DNA of 64,000 nucleotides, taken from assembly GCA_026391715.1 (NCBI GenBank), contig JAPLDO010000032.1:1-64000 (forward strand), read 5' to 3'. The position numbers and the translations under genes were made by a program. Shown here piece after piece: positions 25,965-36,200 of this stretch. Every line of letters starts with the position of its first letter. Position 1 is the first letter of the stretch. The notes under the pieces were generated by a model, which saw only the letters and a list, made by a program, of their open reading frames with translations, was not told the origin of the DNA and ran no database searches. The DNA comes from Bacteroidota bacterium (GTDB taxonomy: Bacteria > Bacteroidota > Bacteroidia > Bacteroidales > FEN-979).

Positions 25965-28900
25965 TTATTGCTTTATAATTTTTGCCATTCCCATCTGGTC
26001 GCCCATCATTACCCGGATGATATAGATTCCGTTTGATCTGCCGGAAAGCGAAAATTCGGTTTTTCTGTCTCCCGTCAGGTTTTCATAGAGTACTTCTTCT
26101 CCCAATATGCTGTAAATTCTAACGTTTGCCTGAATATCCATAAAATCTGAATTAAGCTCAAGTGTGAATTTCCCGGTTGTGGGGTTAGGATAAACTTTGA
26201 AAATGGTAGTTTCAGTTTGAGCTGTTGCGGGTAGTTCCTCAGTAGTAAGTGTTGTATTAACAGGAGAGGCGGGGCTGGCGCAGTATGTTCCGTTGGTAGT
26301 TATGTATCCCCATAAATAACCGCCCGAAACAACAGTAGTACCAGGCATGAGGCGAATAAAATGTCCTGCGATAAGAGTTACATTGCCCCCGCTTTCTACA
26401 TTAAAATGAGAGCCGTTCCCTGCCACAGTGATGGTATTTGTGGCATTGTAACAAATGGTTGTTCCATCTCCAATGGTAATATTTTTCAGATCTCTGTTTA
26501 CCATCACTCCGGTGATTTCGATATCGTCAACAGCCCAGTAATAACCATAAGCGCCGGTATAATTCCATTTGAATTTTACGAGATTATGTCCGGCTACGCC
26601 TGCTATTTCTTGTGAAAATATTTCAGGGTTTGCTGTACTTACGGTAAAGGTTTGAATTGCTGACCAGGTAGCTCCATTATCAATGCTGAATGATAATACG
26701 CCTGATGATCCGGGCCAACTTCTGAAATAATGATGAAAACCCAGATTAACAGTCGAATAGCCGGATAAATCAAAAGGAGGTGAAATCAGGTCGGCATTTT
26801 GGGCGTACCCTGCGCCATAATTATCACTGTTTAAAAATGCATAATTTCCCGTGAGCGCGGGGGGCGGGGTTCCTGTAATAACTCCGAATTGCCAGATTTG
26901 CCCGTTTGTCTGATAATCAACCTGCGTCCAGCAACTTGGAATGATAGTCGAAGCAAAATCTTCATAAAACGGAAGTGAAAAGAGGCTACAAGGGGTTGTA
27001 ACCGTAATCGTATCCGAAGAGGATTCACACAGAAAAGCATTGTTTGAACCTTTGTTGAATACATCGGTTACGTAATACCTGAAGGTTGCTCCGGGTGATG
27101 TATTTCCAGGATATATGTCGGGATAGGTAGCGTCAGCTAAAGGAATGTGATTGATTTTGGTAAACGCGCCTGTTCCAGATTCTCCGGATGTACGATATAC
27201 ATTGTATCCAAGAAAAACGCTGCTGTCTGGTTGGTCGCCCGATAACAATCTCATGGTTTGATGGGAGCCAATGTCGCCACTGAGGCGCGCTTCATTCAGA
27301 GCAGGTGATTTGGCTGTGGCTATAGCTGCAGCAGTGGCTGTGACTGCCGGTGGCTGACCAGGTCCGATCTCTGTCATTTTCAGAGCGCCATTAACCAGCG
27401 CAAGTACTCGGAGCATACATACTCCCGGATTTGCTCCGGCTACTGTGGTGAGTTTTGACCAGGTTGTGCCGTCATAGTATGTTTCAAGGTTTTGCGCTGC
27501 ATAAGGTCCGTTCTCATCATAGCCAAGCCAGTTGGTCATTCCTATAGCCATATTCCAATGTACCATGGCATAAAATACTCCTGTAAACGGAATATCGCTT
27601 ACTGCTATGGAATCCCATGCATCGTTTGGTACGGTAAACGCATTGGTTGAGCCTAATAACGTATGCGCTGCATCGAAGAAATCAACTGTCAACTGATCTG
27701 TTCCATGCGATGGGTTATTCCAGAAGTAAAATTTCACCGCTTTGATCACTCCCTGGGTAGTTGCTGCGAGAGGGAACTCATTTCCAATCCACGCGTTATA
27801 ACCCGGATTGATACCCCAACCGTTATCCGCTGTGCCATCATCAAAAACTAACCATTCACCGTCAATAGGATTGCAGTTTGGCGCAGTCCAGGTCAAAGTG
27901 GTGTTAAGTCCACTCTGCGTTGCTGCAAGCGCAGTTGGCGGCGTGCAAACGGCATAGGTACATATATTGTCAACATACCAATGCTGGATGTTGGCAGAAT
28001 TCGCTCCATTTGCCCGGAAACGAACCTTGAACAATTGCCCTTTAACTGCGCTGACATCAATATGTTTGCCAATCCAGCCAACATTGCCGCTGTTGGCGAA
28101 TTCATCTTTTTGACGCCAACTGCCGCCGTAAAAAACCTCTACCGTTAATTTTTCGGTTGAAGTAATAAGGTTGTCAATCAATTTATAGTCAAAATCAAAC
28201 CACACTTTGCCACAAGTCCATGCAGTTGCGTCAATTAACTGGCTTTCTAAACTATAGTTATAGTTTGTCATTGCCGGCGCCTGTGAGAAGTCAGCGGCTG
28301 GCGCCGGGTTGCCAACGCCCATATTTATAGTCCAGTTACCTGCGCCGCCGGTTCCGAATTGCCAGTTATTATTGATAAAGCCGCCACTGTTCCAATCTTC
28401 ACAGAAAGGCATAGCAACGCCGGTATAATCTTGCTCAACAAAACGTAAGTTCGGCAACCCTGTATAACCGACGTAACTTCCTCCCGTGTATGCACAACCA
28501 ACAATAAGGTCCATCCAGTATGGTTGAACTTGCCCGGTGGGCGCGGTAGTTCCATAAACGTATGAATATGATGTATAACTTCCATTGTTCCCAAAACACA
28601 TTTCAAGAATAATGTTGTCGCCTGTCCATAAAAATGGAGTCTGAAGAGTAATCATTTGCCAACCTGGACCAGCAACAGAGTATGAACCTGAATAACAATT
28701 CTGCAACCCATCAACCCAACCCGAGAAAGTCGGAATTGTAGAATTCATCATATTGATGTTGAAGTTTTGCATTGTTTGCGAACTGTAGGAATATACGTTG
28801 AAACCTATACTTGTAATCAGTCCGGGAGCAGCCCCCGCAGCAATGAGTTGAGCGGAAGTATAAATAAGTTGCGTTCTGCCGCCCATCCAGTATGTTGTGT

Positions 28901-29537
28901 ATGGATAGTTGCAACTCTCAGATCCGGTTCCTACAGTTATCATTCCTGGAGGAGGATTATCGAATGCAGTGAGGTGGGAAAAATCGAGATAGCAATCATT
29001 GCCATAAGCTGACGCAAATAAAAAGGCAATGTAAAGAGTATTTTGCCCTGCGGCGCCAGCCGGCAATACCTGGCTTTTGATCTTCCAGCCTTGAACTGCA
29101 TTGTAACGGTTAAAAGTTCCGGCAGTGTTCCATGTTGCGCCATCTGTTGACCACTGAACATCAACTCTGTCGAGTACTCCGGCATATCCGTCGCTCTCCA
29201 GCCAGGCAAAGTCAACGGAAACATCAGTTAAACCTACCGTTGAAACTGGAGTAATACGTTTCAACCTGTTAAATCCGCCGCTGGCGCTAAAAGAGTTAAA
29301 CATTACGAGGTAAGCGCCGTTGTAAGCTGTATAGCCGGAAGGCCATGAGGTACTGGTAACAAATGAAATCGTGTTGCCTGCTGTAACCTCTTCTGTTACC
29401 CAACCTGTGGGTACATTGCCACTGTTTTCGAAGCTTTCGGTCATTAGCGTGATTTGTGCCATACTTTGTACAGCAAACGCTATTGTTGTTAGTAAAACAA
29501 TAAACGAAAACCGGATGGTTCTGGTAAAATTTCTCAT
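25965..29537 (-). CDS. Large T9SS-sorted adhesin-like protein with choice-of-anchor/MAM-type domains
   Basis: 1190 aa with a signal peptide ending QSMAQ. The first domain (about residues 27-190: ESFENSGNVPTGW to YLDFSHLTAFD) is a cleaved-adhesin/choice-of-anchor J type jelly roll. A second block starts GTGSESCNYPYTTYWMGG, and another MAM-like domain covers about 380-535 (PFCEDWNSGGF). A fibronectin III-like start follows (PPTALAATQSGLNTTLTWT), then a further jelly roll (about 850-1010: LPFYEDFAS, DDIEITG). The sorting domain lies at about 1110-1190 (VYPNPTTGKFTLEL to KIIKQ). These domains are typical of T9SS-exported adhesins or the non-catalytic parts of peptidases. No protease motif was found. 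Confidence 0.87.
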   Translation of the reverse strand: MRNFTRTIRFSFIVLLTTIAFAVQSMAQITLMTESFENSGNVPTGWVTEEVTAGNTISFVTSTSWPSGYTAYNGAYLVMFNSFSASGGFNRLKRITPVSTVGLTDVSVDFAWLESDGYAGVLDRVDVQWSTDGATWNTAGTFNRYNAVQGWKIKSQVLPAGAAGQNTLYIAFLFASAYGNDCYLDFSHLTAFDNPPPGMITVGTGSESCNYPYTTYWMGGRTQLIYTSAQLIAAGAAPGLITSIGFNVYSYSSQTMQNFNINMMNSTIPTFSGWVDGLQNCYSGSYSVAGPGWQMITLQTPFLWTGDNIILEMCFGNNGSYTSYSYVYGTTAPTGQVQPYWMDLIVGCAYTGGSYVGYTGLPNLRFVEQDYTGVAMPFCEDWNSGGFINNNWQFGTGGAGNWTINMGVGNPAPAADFSQAPAMTNYNYSLESQLIDATAWTCGKVWFDFDYKLIDNLITSTEKLTVEVFYGGSWRQKDEFANSGNVGWIGKHIDVSAVKGQLFKVRFRANGANSANIQHWYVDNICTYAVCTPPTALAATQSGLNTTLTWTAPNCNPIDGEWLVFDDGTADNGWGINPGYNAWIGNEFPLAATTQGVIKAVKFYFWNNPSHGTDQLTVDFFDAAHTLLGSTNAFTVPNDAWDSIAVSDIPFTGVFYAMVHWNMAIGMTNWLGYDENGPYAAQNLETYYDGTTWSKLTTVAGANPGVCMLRVLALVNGALKMTEIGPGQPPAVTATAAAIATAKSPALNEARLSGDIGSHQTMRLLSGDQPDSSVFLGYNVYRTSGESGTGAFTKINHIPLADATYPDIYPGNTSPGATFRYYVTDVFNKGSNNAFLCESSSDTITVTTPCSLFSLPFYEDFASTIIPSCWTQVDYQTNGQIWQFGVITGTPPPALTGNYAFLNSDNYGAGYAQNADLISPPFDLSGYSTVNLGFHHYFRSWPGSSGVLSFSIDNGATWSAIQTFTVSTANPEIFSQEIAGVAGHNLVKFKWNYTGAYGYYWAVDDIEITGVMVNRDLKNITIGDGTTICYNATNTITVAGNGSHFNVESGGNVTLIAGHFIRLMPGTTVVSGGYLWGYITTNGTYCASPASPVNTTLTTEELPATAQTETTIFKVYPNPTTGKFTLELNSDFMDIQANVRIYSILGEEVLYENLTGDRKTEFSLSGRSNGIYIIRVMMGDQMGMAKIIKQ

Positions 29538-29568
29538 AATGGTATGTTTGATTTAGTTAAAGATGTAT

Positions 29569-29598
29569 CAAAAGTAATCTTTTAAATTTAAAATCAAA
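29569..29598 (-). promoter_or_regulatory. Candidate promoter (TTTG-N18-TACTTTTG)
   Basis: On the minus strand TTTG (29595-29598) and a perfect TAnnTTTG box, TACTTTTG (29569-29576), are 18 nt apart. The start codon of the adhesin-like gene is 31 nt beyond the -7 box. Confidence 0.5.
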
Positions 29599-29651
29599 AG
29601 TAAAGAGGTAATTATAATTTCAGCGGGAGAAAACTGTACGTTCAAAAAAAT

Positions 29652-30575
29652 TCAAGTTACAGGTTCAAGGTTCCTGGTTCCTGGTTCCAGCATCTTTACG
29701 GCAATTGTGGTTATATCTTTTTTCAAAAACTCCGGCAACATTACCGTTACCCTGTCGCCATAAGAGAGTATCTCCTGCACCAGGTCGTAAGTACAATACA
29801 AATGCAACCTGATGCGGAGTTCTGCGGCGTTGTCGGTGATAATCTCCTGCGATTCATGTAGCGGATAACTTTTAATATACTTCCCCTGGTCAGGATCAAA
29901 GGACAGCATAATCTCTTCCGGTCGGGCATTATCCGGGTTAATCACTCCGAAACAATAGCGGAAATGACGGTTCACGTCAAAATCGGGAGGATAGTCGAAC
30001 CGGCGTGAAGTAGTCTGAAAATCAAGGACCCGGTCGAGCCCGAAAGTTTTAATACGCCTATCAGCCATATCCCTGGCAACGAGGTACCACCTTCCGCGCG
30101 ATTCTTTCAGCGCGTATGGCGCAACCTCGCGAACCGAAGGTTCTTCTTCGTCGAATTTCTGGTGTTTCAGATTGAGGACAATCCGGTTTTTGATGGCATG
30201 AAGCAGTCCGTAAAAATGATGCGTTCCTTGCGCCGCACGCTTTTCAAAATACATGAACCGACCAATATCACCCGCCACACGCAGCGAATTGAGGGTGTCG
30301 AGCGACTCAATCATGCGGTTGTTCATGTCCGATTGTTCATCATTTTCGATATAATATACCCGCTTCGAAAAATCATACGCGATTGTCACCTTAAAATTTT
30401 CACTGATCTCTTTCAAATCGCGTTGAAACGTGCGGAGCGACATTTTATGATTACGATCCTGAAGCGCCGTTTCCTGTTCCAGAAAATCGTTGATTTCGGC
30501 AAAAGTGGCATACTGACTTCTGCGCAGTTTTCTGATAATGGTAAGATACCTGAAAATATAGTCCTGCTTTGCCAT
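29652..30575 (-). CDS. WYL-domain transcriptional regulator
   Basis: I take the ATG at 30575 (MAKQDYIFRYLTIIRKL) as the start; the longer frame to 30644 adds residues overlapping the upstream gene's end. An N-terminal winged-helix/HTH region (about 1-90, with SLRTFQRDLKEIS) precedes a WYL domain (about 140-215, with RWYLVARDM) and a C-terminal WCX-like extension (about 220-300). WYL regulators bind nucleic acid ligands or fragments and act as repressors or activators. The last codons (LEPGTRNLEPVT) are encoded by a 7-bp repeat array. It is probably co-transcribed with the small gene at 30625-30945; targets unknown. Confidence 0.85.
   Translation of the reverse strand: MAKQDYIFRYLTIIRKLRRSQYATFAEINDFLEQETALQDRNHKMSLRTFQRDLKEISENFKVTIAYDFSKRVYYIENDEQSDMNNRMIESLDTLNSLRVAGDIGRFMYFEKRAAQGTHHFYGLLHAIKNRIVLNLKHQKFDEEEPSVREVAPYALKESRGRWYLVARDMADRRIKTFGLDRVLDFQTTSRRFDYPPDFDVNRHFRYCFGVINPDNARPEEIMLSFDPDQGKYIKSYPLHESQEIITDNAAELRIRLHLYCTYDLVQEILSYGDRVTVMLPEFLKKDITTIAVKMLEPGTRNLEPVT
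29662..29689. repeat. 7-bp tandem repeat (GGTTCNN x4) overlapping the WYL gene end
   Basis: Units GGTTCAA, GGTTCCT, GGTTCCT, GGTTCCA. It encodes the C-terminal residues of the WYL regulator in the opposite direction. It belongs to the same family as arrays at 33167-33223, 60813-60830, 61102-61115 and 63564-63619. Confidence 0.7.
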
Positions 30576-30624
30576 AACGAAGTATTTACTTTGAACGCCC
30601 GTTGTACAGCCAGGAGAAAATATT

Positions 30625-30945
30625 TTATCCTGTACAAACCCCACTAATTGTTGACCTGACTGGAAAACATTCCAAAGGTACGGTAATGGAAAGCATCCGT
30701 TTCAAAATACTTCCTCCGGGAATGCGCTTCCATAACTGCTCGGTTTCATCATAGTACCAATCTTCCTCCTCTCTGAGCTCAATCTCCTCGCTGTCGAAGG
30801 ATTTTCCTGACAACAGATCATCAATCACCCAGGCGCAACCGCTCCGCCGACCAACTTTGATGGCAGCTTCGATTGTATCAAATTCCCTGATTTCTACATT
30901 TTTATTAATTGCGTTTTTCCCTTTGAATAATTTCAGATAGATCAT
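30625..30945 (-). CDS. Small hypothetical protein upstream of the WYL regulator
   Basis: 106 aa, no signal peptide or membrane segment. It begins MIYLKLFKGKNAINKNVEIR, is rich in acidic residues in the middle (DSEEIELREEEDWYYDETEQ) and I do not recognise it. The start is supported by AAAGGAG seven nt upstream of the ATG, an unusually clear Shine-Dalgarno sequence for this phylum. The WYL gene starts 49 nt after its stop, so the two likely form an operon. Confidence 0.6.
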   Translation of the reverse strand: MIYLKLFKGKNAINKNVEIREFDTIEAAIKVGRRSGCAWVIDDLLSGKSFDSEEIELREEEDWYYDETEQLWKRIPGGSILKRMLSITVPLECFPVRSTISGVCTG

Positions 30946-31031
30946 TGTTTTTCTCCTTTCATTAATTGTTTTTCAATAATGAAACAAAGATATTCCGTGA
31001 CTGCGACAAAACATGACGTGGTTTGTTTGTT

Positions 31032-31130
31032 TTAGAGAAATTGTATCCTTGGAGGAAGAGGTTCATCCTTCTTTTCGATCAGTTGTTTGATGGCATGGAA
31101 AATCATTTGAACCTTTTGATCCTGTGAAGA
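31032..31130 (-). pseudogene. Possible remnant of an ORF6N-type DNA-binding protein gene (3' end)
   Basis: A short minus-strand open stretch ends at TAA (31032-31034) and reads SQDQKVQMIFHAIKQLIE, then KKDEPLPPRIQFL. This looks like the C-terminus of ORF6N/KilA-N-type proteins (pattern IFxAIRQLMxxxxxxRxxIGF). There is no upstream coding part: an in-frame stop lies just before. It would be the decayed tail of a lost gene between the nuclease gene and the small gene at 30945. Confidence 0.35.
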
Positions 31131-31151
31131 GACCGGTTATTTGCACCAGAG

Positions 31152-33002
31152 TTAATTCTGAATGTCAATGTCTCCTTCAACGGTTAGAAATATGCCGGCA
31201 TTTACAGTCAACTTGCCTCCGGGCAGAATATTGATGTTTTTCCCGGGATTGAGATTTTTATTGAGGATTACTGTTGATGTTGAACCAATAGTCACATCGC
31301 AGTTCGCGCCGATCTCCAGGCTACCAGTTCCGCTAATCAACTGGTTTGCCGCTCCGTTGAACTTTAGCAAACCGCCGGTAGGATTGAACCGGAGTGTCCC
31401 TGCATTTACCAGAAGATTTCCTTTGATGGTAACGCCGCCGGGAAAATCGAAACCGGCAAGAATCTCGTTGACAACGGTAAAATTATCAATTGCGCAAACC
31501 GCTGAACCTGTTGTAACTGTCTGGTTGAAACTAACTGCATCAATCACGAAATCGGAATATATGCGTCCGGAAAGCGATGGGACAGAATTAGTCTTATGCT
31601 TGTAAACGCTGCCTGGTTGAAAAATCACCACGCTATTAGGGCTTACCGCCCCAAAAGGAGGAAGACCCGATTCGAGGGAATAAACCGAACCTCCTGAAAA
31701 GTAAACTGAATTGAGAGCCGTTGTTCCAAAGGGAGTTCCGCTGAATCCTGTTCCCGCTGTAAACAAAGCGCCGGCGGTAAAAACGATTGAACCGGCGTCG
31801 GCAGCCGTAAAAAGGTGCGCTGCATTTTGAAAAACGATCGTTCCCGCAACAGAGCCGGAATAGCCTGCCGGTAAATTGATTGTCACAGGGTTCGCCCCCG
31901 AAATGGTAAGCGTTGAGCCGCCTGCAACTTCGAACTGCGGAGCCACAGCGCCTGTAACGCCAATAGTCACGGCGCGGGCTGCTGTATTTCCTGTTAACGT
32001 TACTGATGCGTTGTTGATAATCCGCAATCTGCCCACAACCTGAGTACTTGTAAAGTCAACCGTAACGGTGGAAACCGGCTTCAAAGCTCCATCAAAAATC
32101 AGTATATCTCCGGAAACAGGGATGGTTCTTGCCGGAGTCCAGCTTGTAGGGGATGACCAGTTGCCGGAAGTTACATTCCACGAGTATGATGCAGGTTGAG
32201 GCATATATTGCGCCCAAATCAGACCTGCATATTCAGGGTGGTCAATAAACGGATTTCTGTTGTGCTGGATATTCTTATAAATTGAATCGTTTCGGTTAAT
32301 CTCCTTCTGTGAAACCGGGTCAAGCAAACTCCATTGCAACATCATTGCCTGTGCCCAGGGAAGGAGTTGCGCGCCGCTGGCCATAGGACTTCCCGCCCAA
32401 CCGGCATCCTCGTTATAATACCGTGTTTCCATGTAAAAATAGGTGCGGGCAAAATCTCCCTTAAAATCGTCGCGCGGTTCAAAAACAATACCTGAATAGC
32501 CGGGCGTGACACAACTGCCCAGTTTGCCGCCGTTCAATGAAGTCCATGTGGCTGCGCCTACTTTTCCGTAAGGATAATTGTCGCGCATTCCATTTACTTT
32601 TCCATCAGTTGGATAAATATGGAAAATATCCGAATTCATTGGAGAAGTATCATTGAACCAGCTTTTGGGCCAGGAGTGTTCGCGGTTGTAGCAATCCCCT
32701 TCAATTGAATAGCTACCGCACTGGTCGGTAATAAAAGTATATTCATAAGGAGGCGTTCCGCCGGGGATGTCAGAGTACATGTCCCAAACCTTTCCGTTTG
32801 ACTTTTTATCAGTCTGTTTGTACCAGTTCCAAAGGGAATTATATGAAACCACGGTGTGATTATCAATAATGTTGTGAAGGGCTTGTTGTAAGGCTGTTCC
32901 GGTCAGTCCGCTGGCTGGATTATAATACCCCGAAGGAATCTGTCCATACGAGATTACAACTACTGAAAAGAAAAGCAAAAACAACAATCTTCGAATTACC
33001 AT
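31152..33002 (-). CDS. Secreted endonuclease I (EndA-type) with C-terminal beta-solenoid region
   Basis: 616 aa; signal peptide ending ISYGQ. Residues about 25-270 are an endonuclease I domain (PF04231 type): YNSLWNWYKQTD, the His-Asn nuclease core DCYNREHSWPKSWF, DIFHIYPTDGKVNGMRDNYPYG, and NRNPFIDHPEYAGLIW. This family cuts DNA/RNA with a metal. Residues about 285-616 begin YSWNVTSGNWSSPTSWTP and are beta-rich and repetitive (ASVTLTGNTAARAVTIG), as in G8/solenoid regions of Bacteroidota surface proteins. There is no recognisable T9SS sorting domain; the protein stops at GDIDIQN. A role in extracellular nucleic acid use or biofilm DNA is inferred. Confidence 0.85.
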   Translation of the reverse strand: MVIRRLLFLLFFSVVVISYGQIPSGYYNPASGLTGTALQQALHNIIDNHTVVSYNSLWNWYKQTDKKSNGKVWDMYSDIPGGTPPYEYTFITDQCGSYSIEGDCYNREHSWPKSWFNDTSPMNSDIFHIYPTDGKVNGMRDNYPYGKVGAATWTSLNGGKLGSCVTPGYSGIVFEPRDDFKGDFARTYFYMETRYYNEDAGWAGSPMASGAQLLPWAQAMMLQWSLLDPVSQKEINRNDSIYKNIQHNRNPFIDHPEYAGLIWAQYMPQPASYSWNVTSGNWSSPTSWTPARTIPVSGDILIFDGALKPVSTVTVDFTSTQVVGRLRIINNASVTLTGNTAARAVTIGVTGAVAPQFEVAGGSTLTISGANPVTINLPAGYSGSVAGTIVFQNAAHLFTAADAGSIVFTAGALFTAGTGFSGTPFGTTALNSVYFSGGSVYSLESGLPPFGAVSPNSVVIFQPGSVYKHKTNSVPSLSGRIYSDFVIDAVSFNQTVTTGSAVCAIDNFTVVNEILAGFDFPGGVTIKGNLLVNAGTLRFNPTGGLLKFNGAANQLISGTGSLEIGANCDVTIGSTSTVILNKNLNPGKNINILPGGKLTVNAGIFLTVEGDIDIQN

Positions 33003-33039
33003 AATAAAAATTTAATATTACTCAGAAACGGAAATAATT

Positions 33040-33103
33040 TTTGGCTAAAGCCAACAGTAAGCTAACAATCAATTGCCACGACCTTAAGGTCGTGGCAATT
33101 CAA
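33040..33103 (-). repeat. Two-hairpin REP-like element, copy 1
   Basis: Read on the minus strand: TTGAATTGCC, then a perfect 30-bp palindrome spanning 33071-33100, a spacer, then the short hairpin TTGGCTTTAGCCAA (33041-33054). The same order (TTGAATTGCC, hairpin, spacer, GGCTTTAGCCAAA) is found on the plus strand at 51322-51389, but with a different main stem. The element lies between two minus-strand genes. Confidence 0.65.
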
Positions 33104-33166
33104 GTTGCTGACATACCAAACTCGTAGCCAAAATTTGATTTTTACACCCACTTTTCGTAGTGGGTT

Positions 33167-33223
33167 CAACCTTGAACCCGGAACCTGAAACATGGAACCT
33201 GGAACATAGAACCTGGAACCTGG
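33167..33223. repeat. 7-bp tandem repeat array (8 units)
   Basis: On the minus strand it reads as eight 7-mers of the form CCAGGTT, CTATGTT, CCATGTT, TCAGGTT, CCGGGTT, CAAGGTT. It sits just beyond the stop of the 2004-aa gene. A small hairpin, CCCACT/AGTGGG, lies next to it at about 33147-33164. Confidence 0.75.
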
Positions 33224-33236
33224 ATTGATCGTGGGG

Positions 33237-36200
33237 TTACTTCGTCTTCACAATCTTTATAGTTTCCGTATAATTTTCGGCAACGATCTTCACAAAGTAA
33301 AGTCCCGCAGGGACATCCGTCATGCTGAATTCATGTTTCTTCTCGCCAACCATCTCTGCCTTTAGCATGCGTTCACCACGCATATCAAAAACTTCAATTT
33401 GGACATTTCCATAACTATTATTGCCCTTTTGAACCAGAGTAAAGTTTCCGCTTGTCGGATTTGGATAGAGTGTAAAAAATGGTTGTTCAACCTGAAATAG
33501 CGGCGCTTCAACGCCTGAGACAACTGCCACAGCAGGCGAACCGGTTACTCCTCCGCAGAACGGACCTGTTGGCGCAATTTTTCCAAGCATATATCCTCCA
33601 AGGTGAACCGTTGAGCCTGGAAGGTAATTGATTTTATTTCCGGCAATAAATGTAGCGTTGCCGCCGGTTTCAACCACAAAGGTTGTCGGAGTACCAGCAA
33701 CGGTAATTGTTTGCAACGCGTTGTAGCATTTGGTTTGCAAATTGCCAACGGTTTCATTCTGAACCGTAGTGTTATCGGGAATTCCATTTACAACCATTAC
33801 AACCATGTTGGAATTTGCCGGACTACCTGATACGCATGAGAGATCGGAAGTCATCGCGCATATAACCGCATCATTGTTTACCGGAATATATGTATAAGTG
33901 GAATTTACAGCTCCGGTTACAACCGAGCCGTTTACTTTCCATTGGAAAGTGGGCAAAGCGCCTCCATTTACGGGCGAAGCGGTAAATGTAACCGCCGTGC
34001 CGGAATTTACCGGATTCGCAGAGGCGACAATTGTCACGCTTGCCGCAACAGGGGTATTTACTGTAATATCGAGAGCGGATGGCGAAGTTGCGGAGCATCC
34101 GTTGTTTGTATAGTTTGCTCTCACCCATTGCGATCCGGAGCTGTTCCATGTAATAGTCATTGTGGCGCTAGTGGAACCGCCTCCCGAAGTGATAGTTCCT
34201 CCCGGTGAAACACTCCATAAATAATTGGTCATTCCTGGTTCTGTTGTATAAACATTACCTGGCGCGCCGGCGCATACAGTAGCAGGACCGCTGATTGTAG
34301 GAACGGGCAAAGCATGCACAGTCACATCAAATTGAGTTGCCATAGCGCCTGAACATCCATTCCCGTTGGTGTAATTCACCCGCAGCCACTGATTTCCCGC
34401 TGTATGCCATGTAACGATAATTGCCGCTCCGGCATTAAATGTAATTGTACCCCCGCTGGAAATCGTCCAGTTATACCCGGTCATTCCAGGTTCAGTGGTA
34501 TAAAAAAGATTACTTGTTCCAACGCAAACGCTTCCCGTTCCTGAGATAATGGGAACCGGGAGCGGCATAACAGCCATGATGATAATGTTCGATGCGGCGG
34601 GATTACCCGTTACACAAGCCTCGCTCGAAGTAACCATGCAGGATACGGCGTCGTTTTGAACAGGAATAAATGACCAGCTAAAATTGGTTGCGCCCTGAAC
34701 ATCAATATTATTTACTTTCCATTGGAAAATTGGAGAGATACCGCCATTTACCGGCGATGCGGTATAATGCACAGTTGTTCCTGAACAAACAGGATTGGCG
34801 TTAGCCGCAATGGTTATACTAACAGGCAACAAAGGATGTACAGTCATGGTCAAAATATTCGAAGTAGCCGGATTCCCGCTTACGCAGGTTTCATTTGAAT
34901 GAAGTGTGCAGGCAACTGCGTCGTTATTTGACGGAATATATGAATAGGAAGCGCTTGTTGCGCCAGGGACTATAGCCGCGTTTACTGTCCACTGAAAGCC
35001 CGGTGAAATACCTCCGTGGAAAGGAGTTGCAGTGAAATGAACAACTGTTCCGGCGCAAACAGGATTGGCGTTAGCTGCAATTGTAACGCTTACCGGCAGC
35101 AACGGATTTACCATCATTGTTACGCTATTCGAAACGGCAGGATTTCCGCTTACACATGCTTCATTTGAAGTGAGAACACAAGTTACAACATCATTATTCG
35201 TTGGAATATAAAAATAGGTTGAACTGGTGGCTCCCGGTACATCTGTGGTATTTATTTTCCACTGGAAACCCGGGGAATTACCTCCGTGTACCGGAGTTGC
35301 AGTGAAGTAAACAGTTGTTCCAGCGCAAACCGGATTTGCATTAGCCGCAATTGTTACGCTCACCGGCAGCAGCGGATTCACAGTAATAAGTATCGGATTC
35401 GATGTTGCAGGATTTCCGCTTACACAGGTTTCATTTGAAGTGAGAACGCAAATCACAACATCATTGTTGGCAGGAATGTATGAAAAAGTAGCAGTTGTTG
35501 CGCCCGGCACGATAACTGTGTTTACTGTCCAATGAAAACCTGGCGAACTACCTCCGTGAACCGGAATTGCAGTGAAGGAAACGGTTGTTCCGGCGCAAAC
35601 AGGGTTGGCGTTAGCCGCTATTGCTACGCTTACCGGCAGTAAAGGATTTACTGTCATAAGTATCGGATTAGATGTGGCAGGATTTCCGCTTACACAGGTT
35701 TCATTTGAAGTGAGAACGCAAGTTACAACATCATTGTTGGCAGGAACATAAGAAAAAGTAGCATTTGTTGCGCCCGGCACGGTAACTGAGTTTACTAACC
35801 AATGAAAACCTGGCGAAGCGCCTCCATGAACCGGAGTTGCAGTGAAGTGAACAGTTGTCCCGGCACAAACAGGGTTGGCGTCAGGCGTAATAGCGACGCT
35901 TACTGGCAGCAACGGATTAACAGTCATTACCACAGGCATGGAAGTAGCTGGATTCCCTATTGAACATGGTACATTGGATGTCATAATACATTTTACAGCA
36001 TCATTGTTTTGTGGAATGTATGACCAGGTTGAATTGGTTGCTCCCGGTACAATCACCGCGTTAACTTCCCACTGGAAAACTGGCGCTAATCCACCGTTTA
36101 CCGGCGTTGCAGTGAAATGCACATTTACTCCGGCGCAAACCGGATTTGCATCAGCAACAATGGTAACGCTCACCGGCAGCAACGGATTTACGGTCATGAC

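Noticed and set aside
30162-30647. 161-codon plus-strand open frame
   Set aside because: Lies opposite the WYL regulator, which has clear domain motifs; the plus-strand product has none.
31162-31605. 147-codon plus-strand open frame
   Set aside because: Antisense to the beta-solenoid part of the nuclease gene; no recognisable features.
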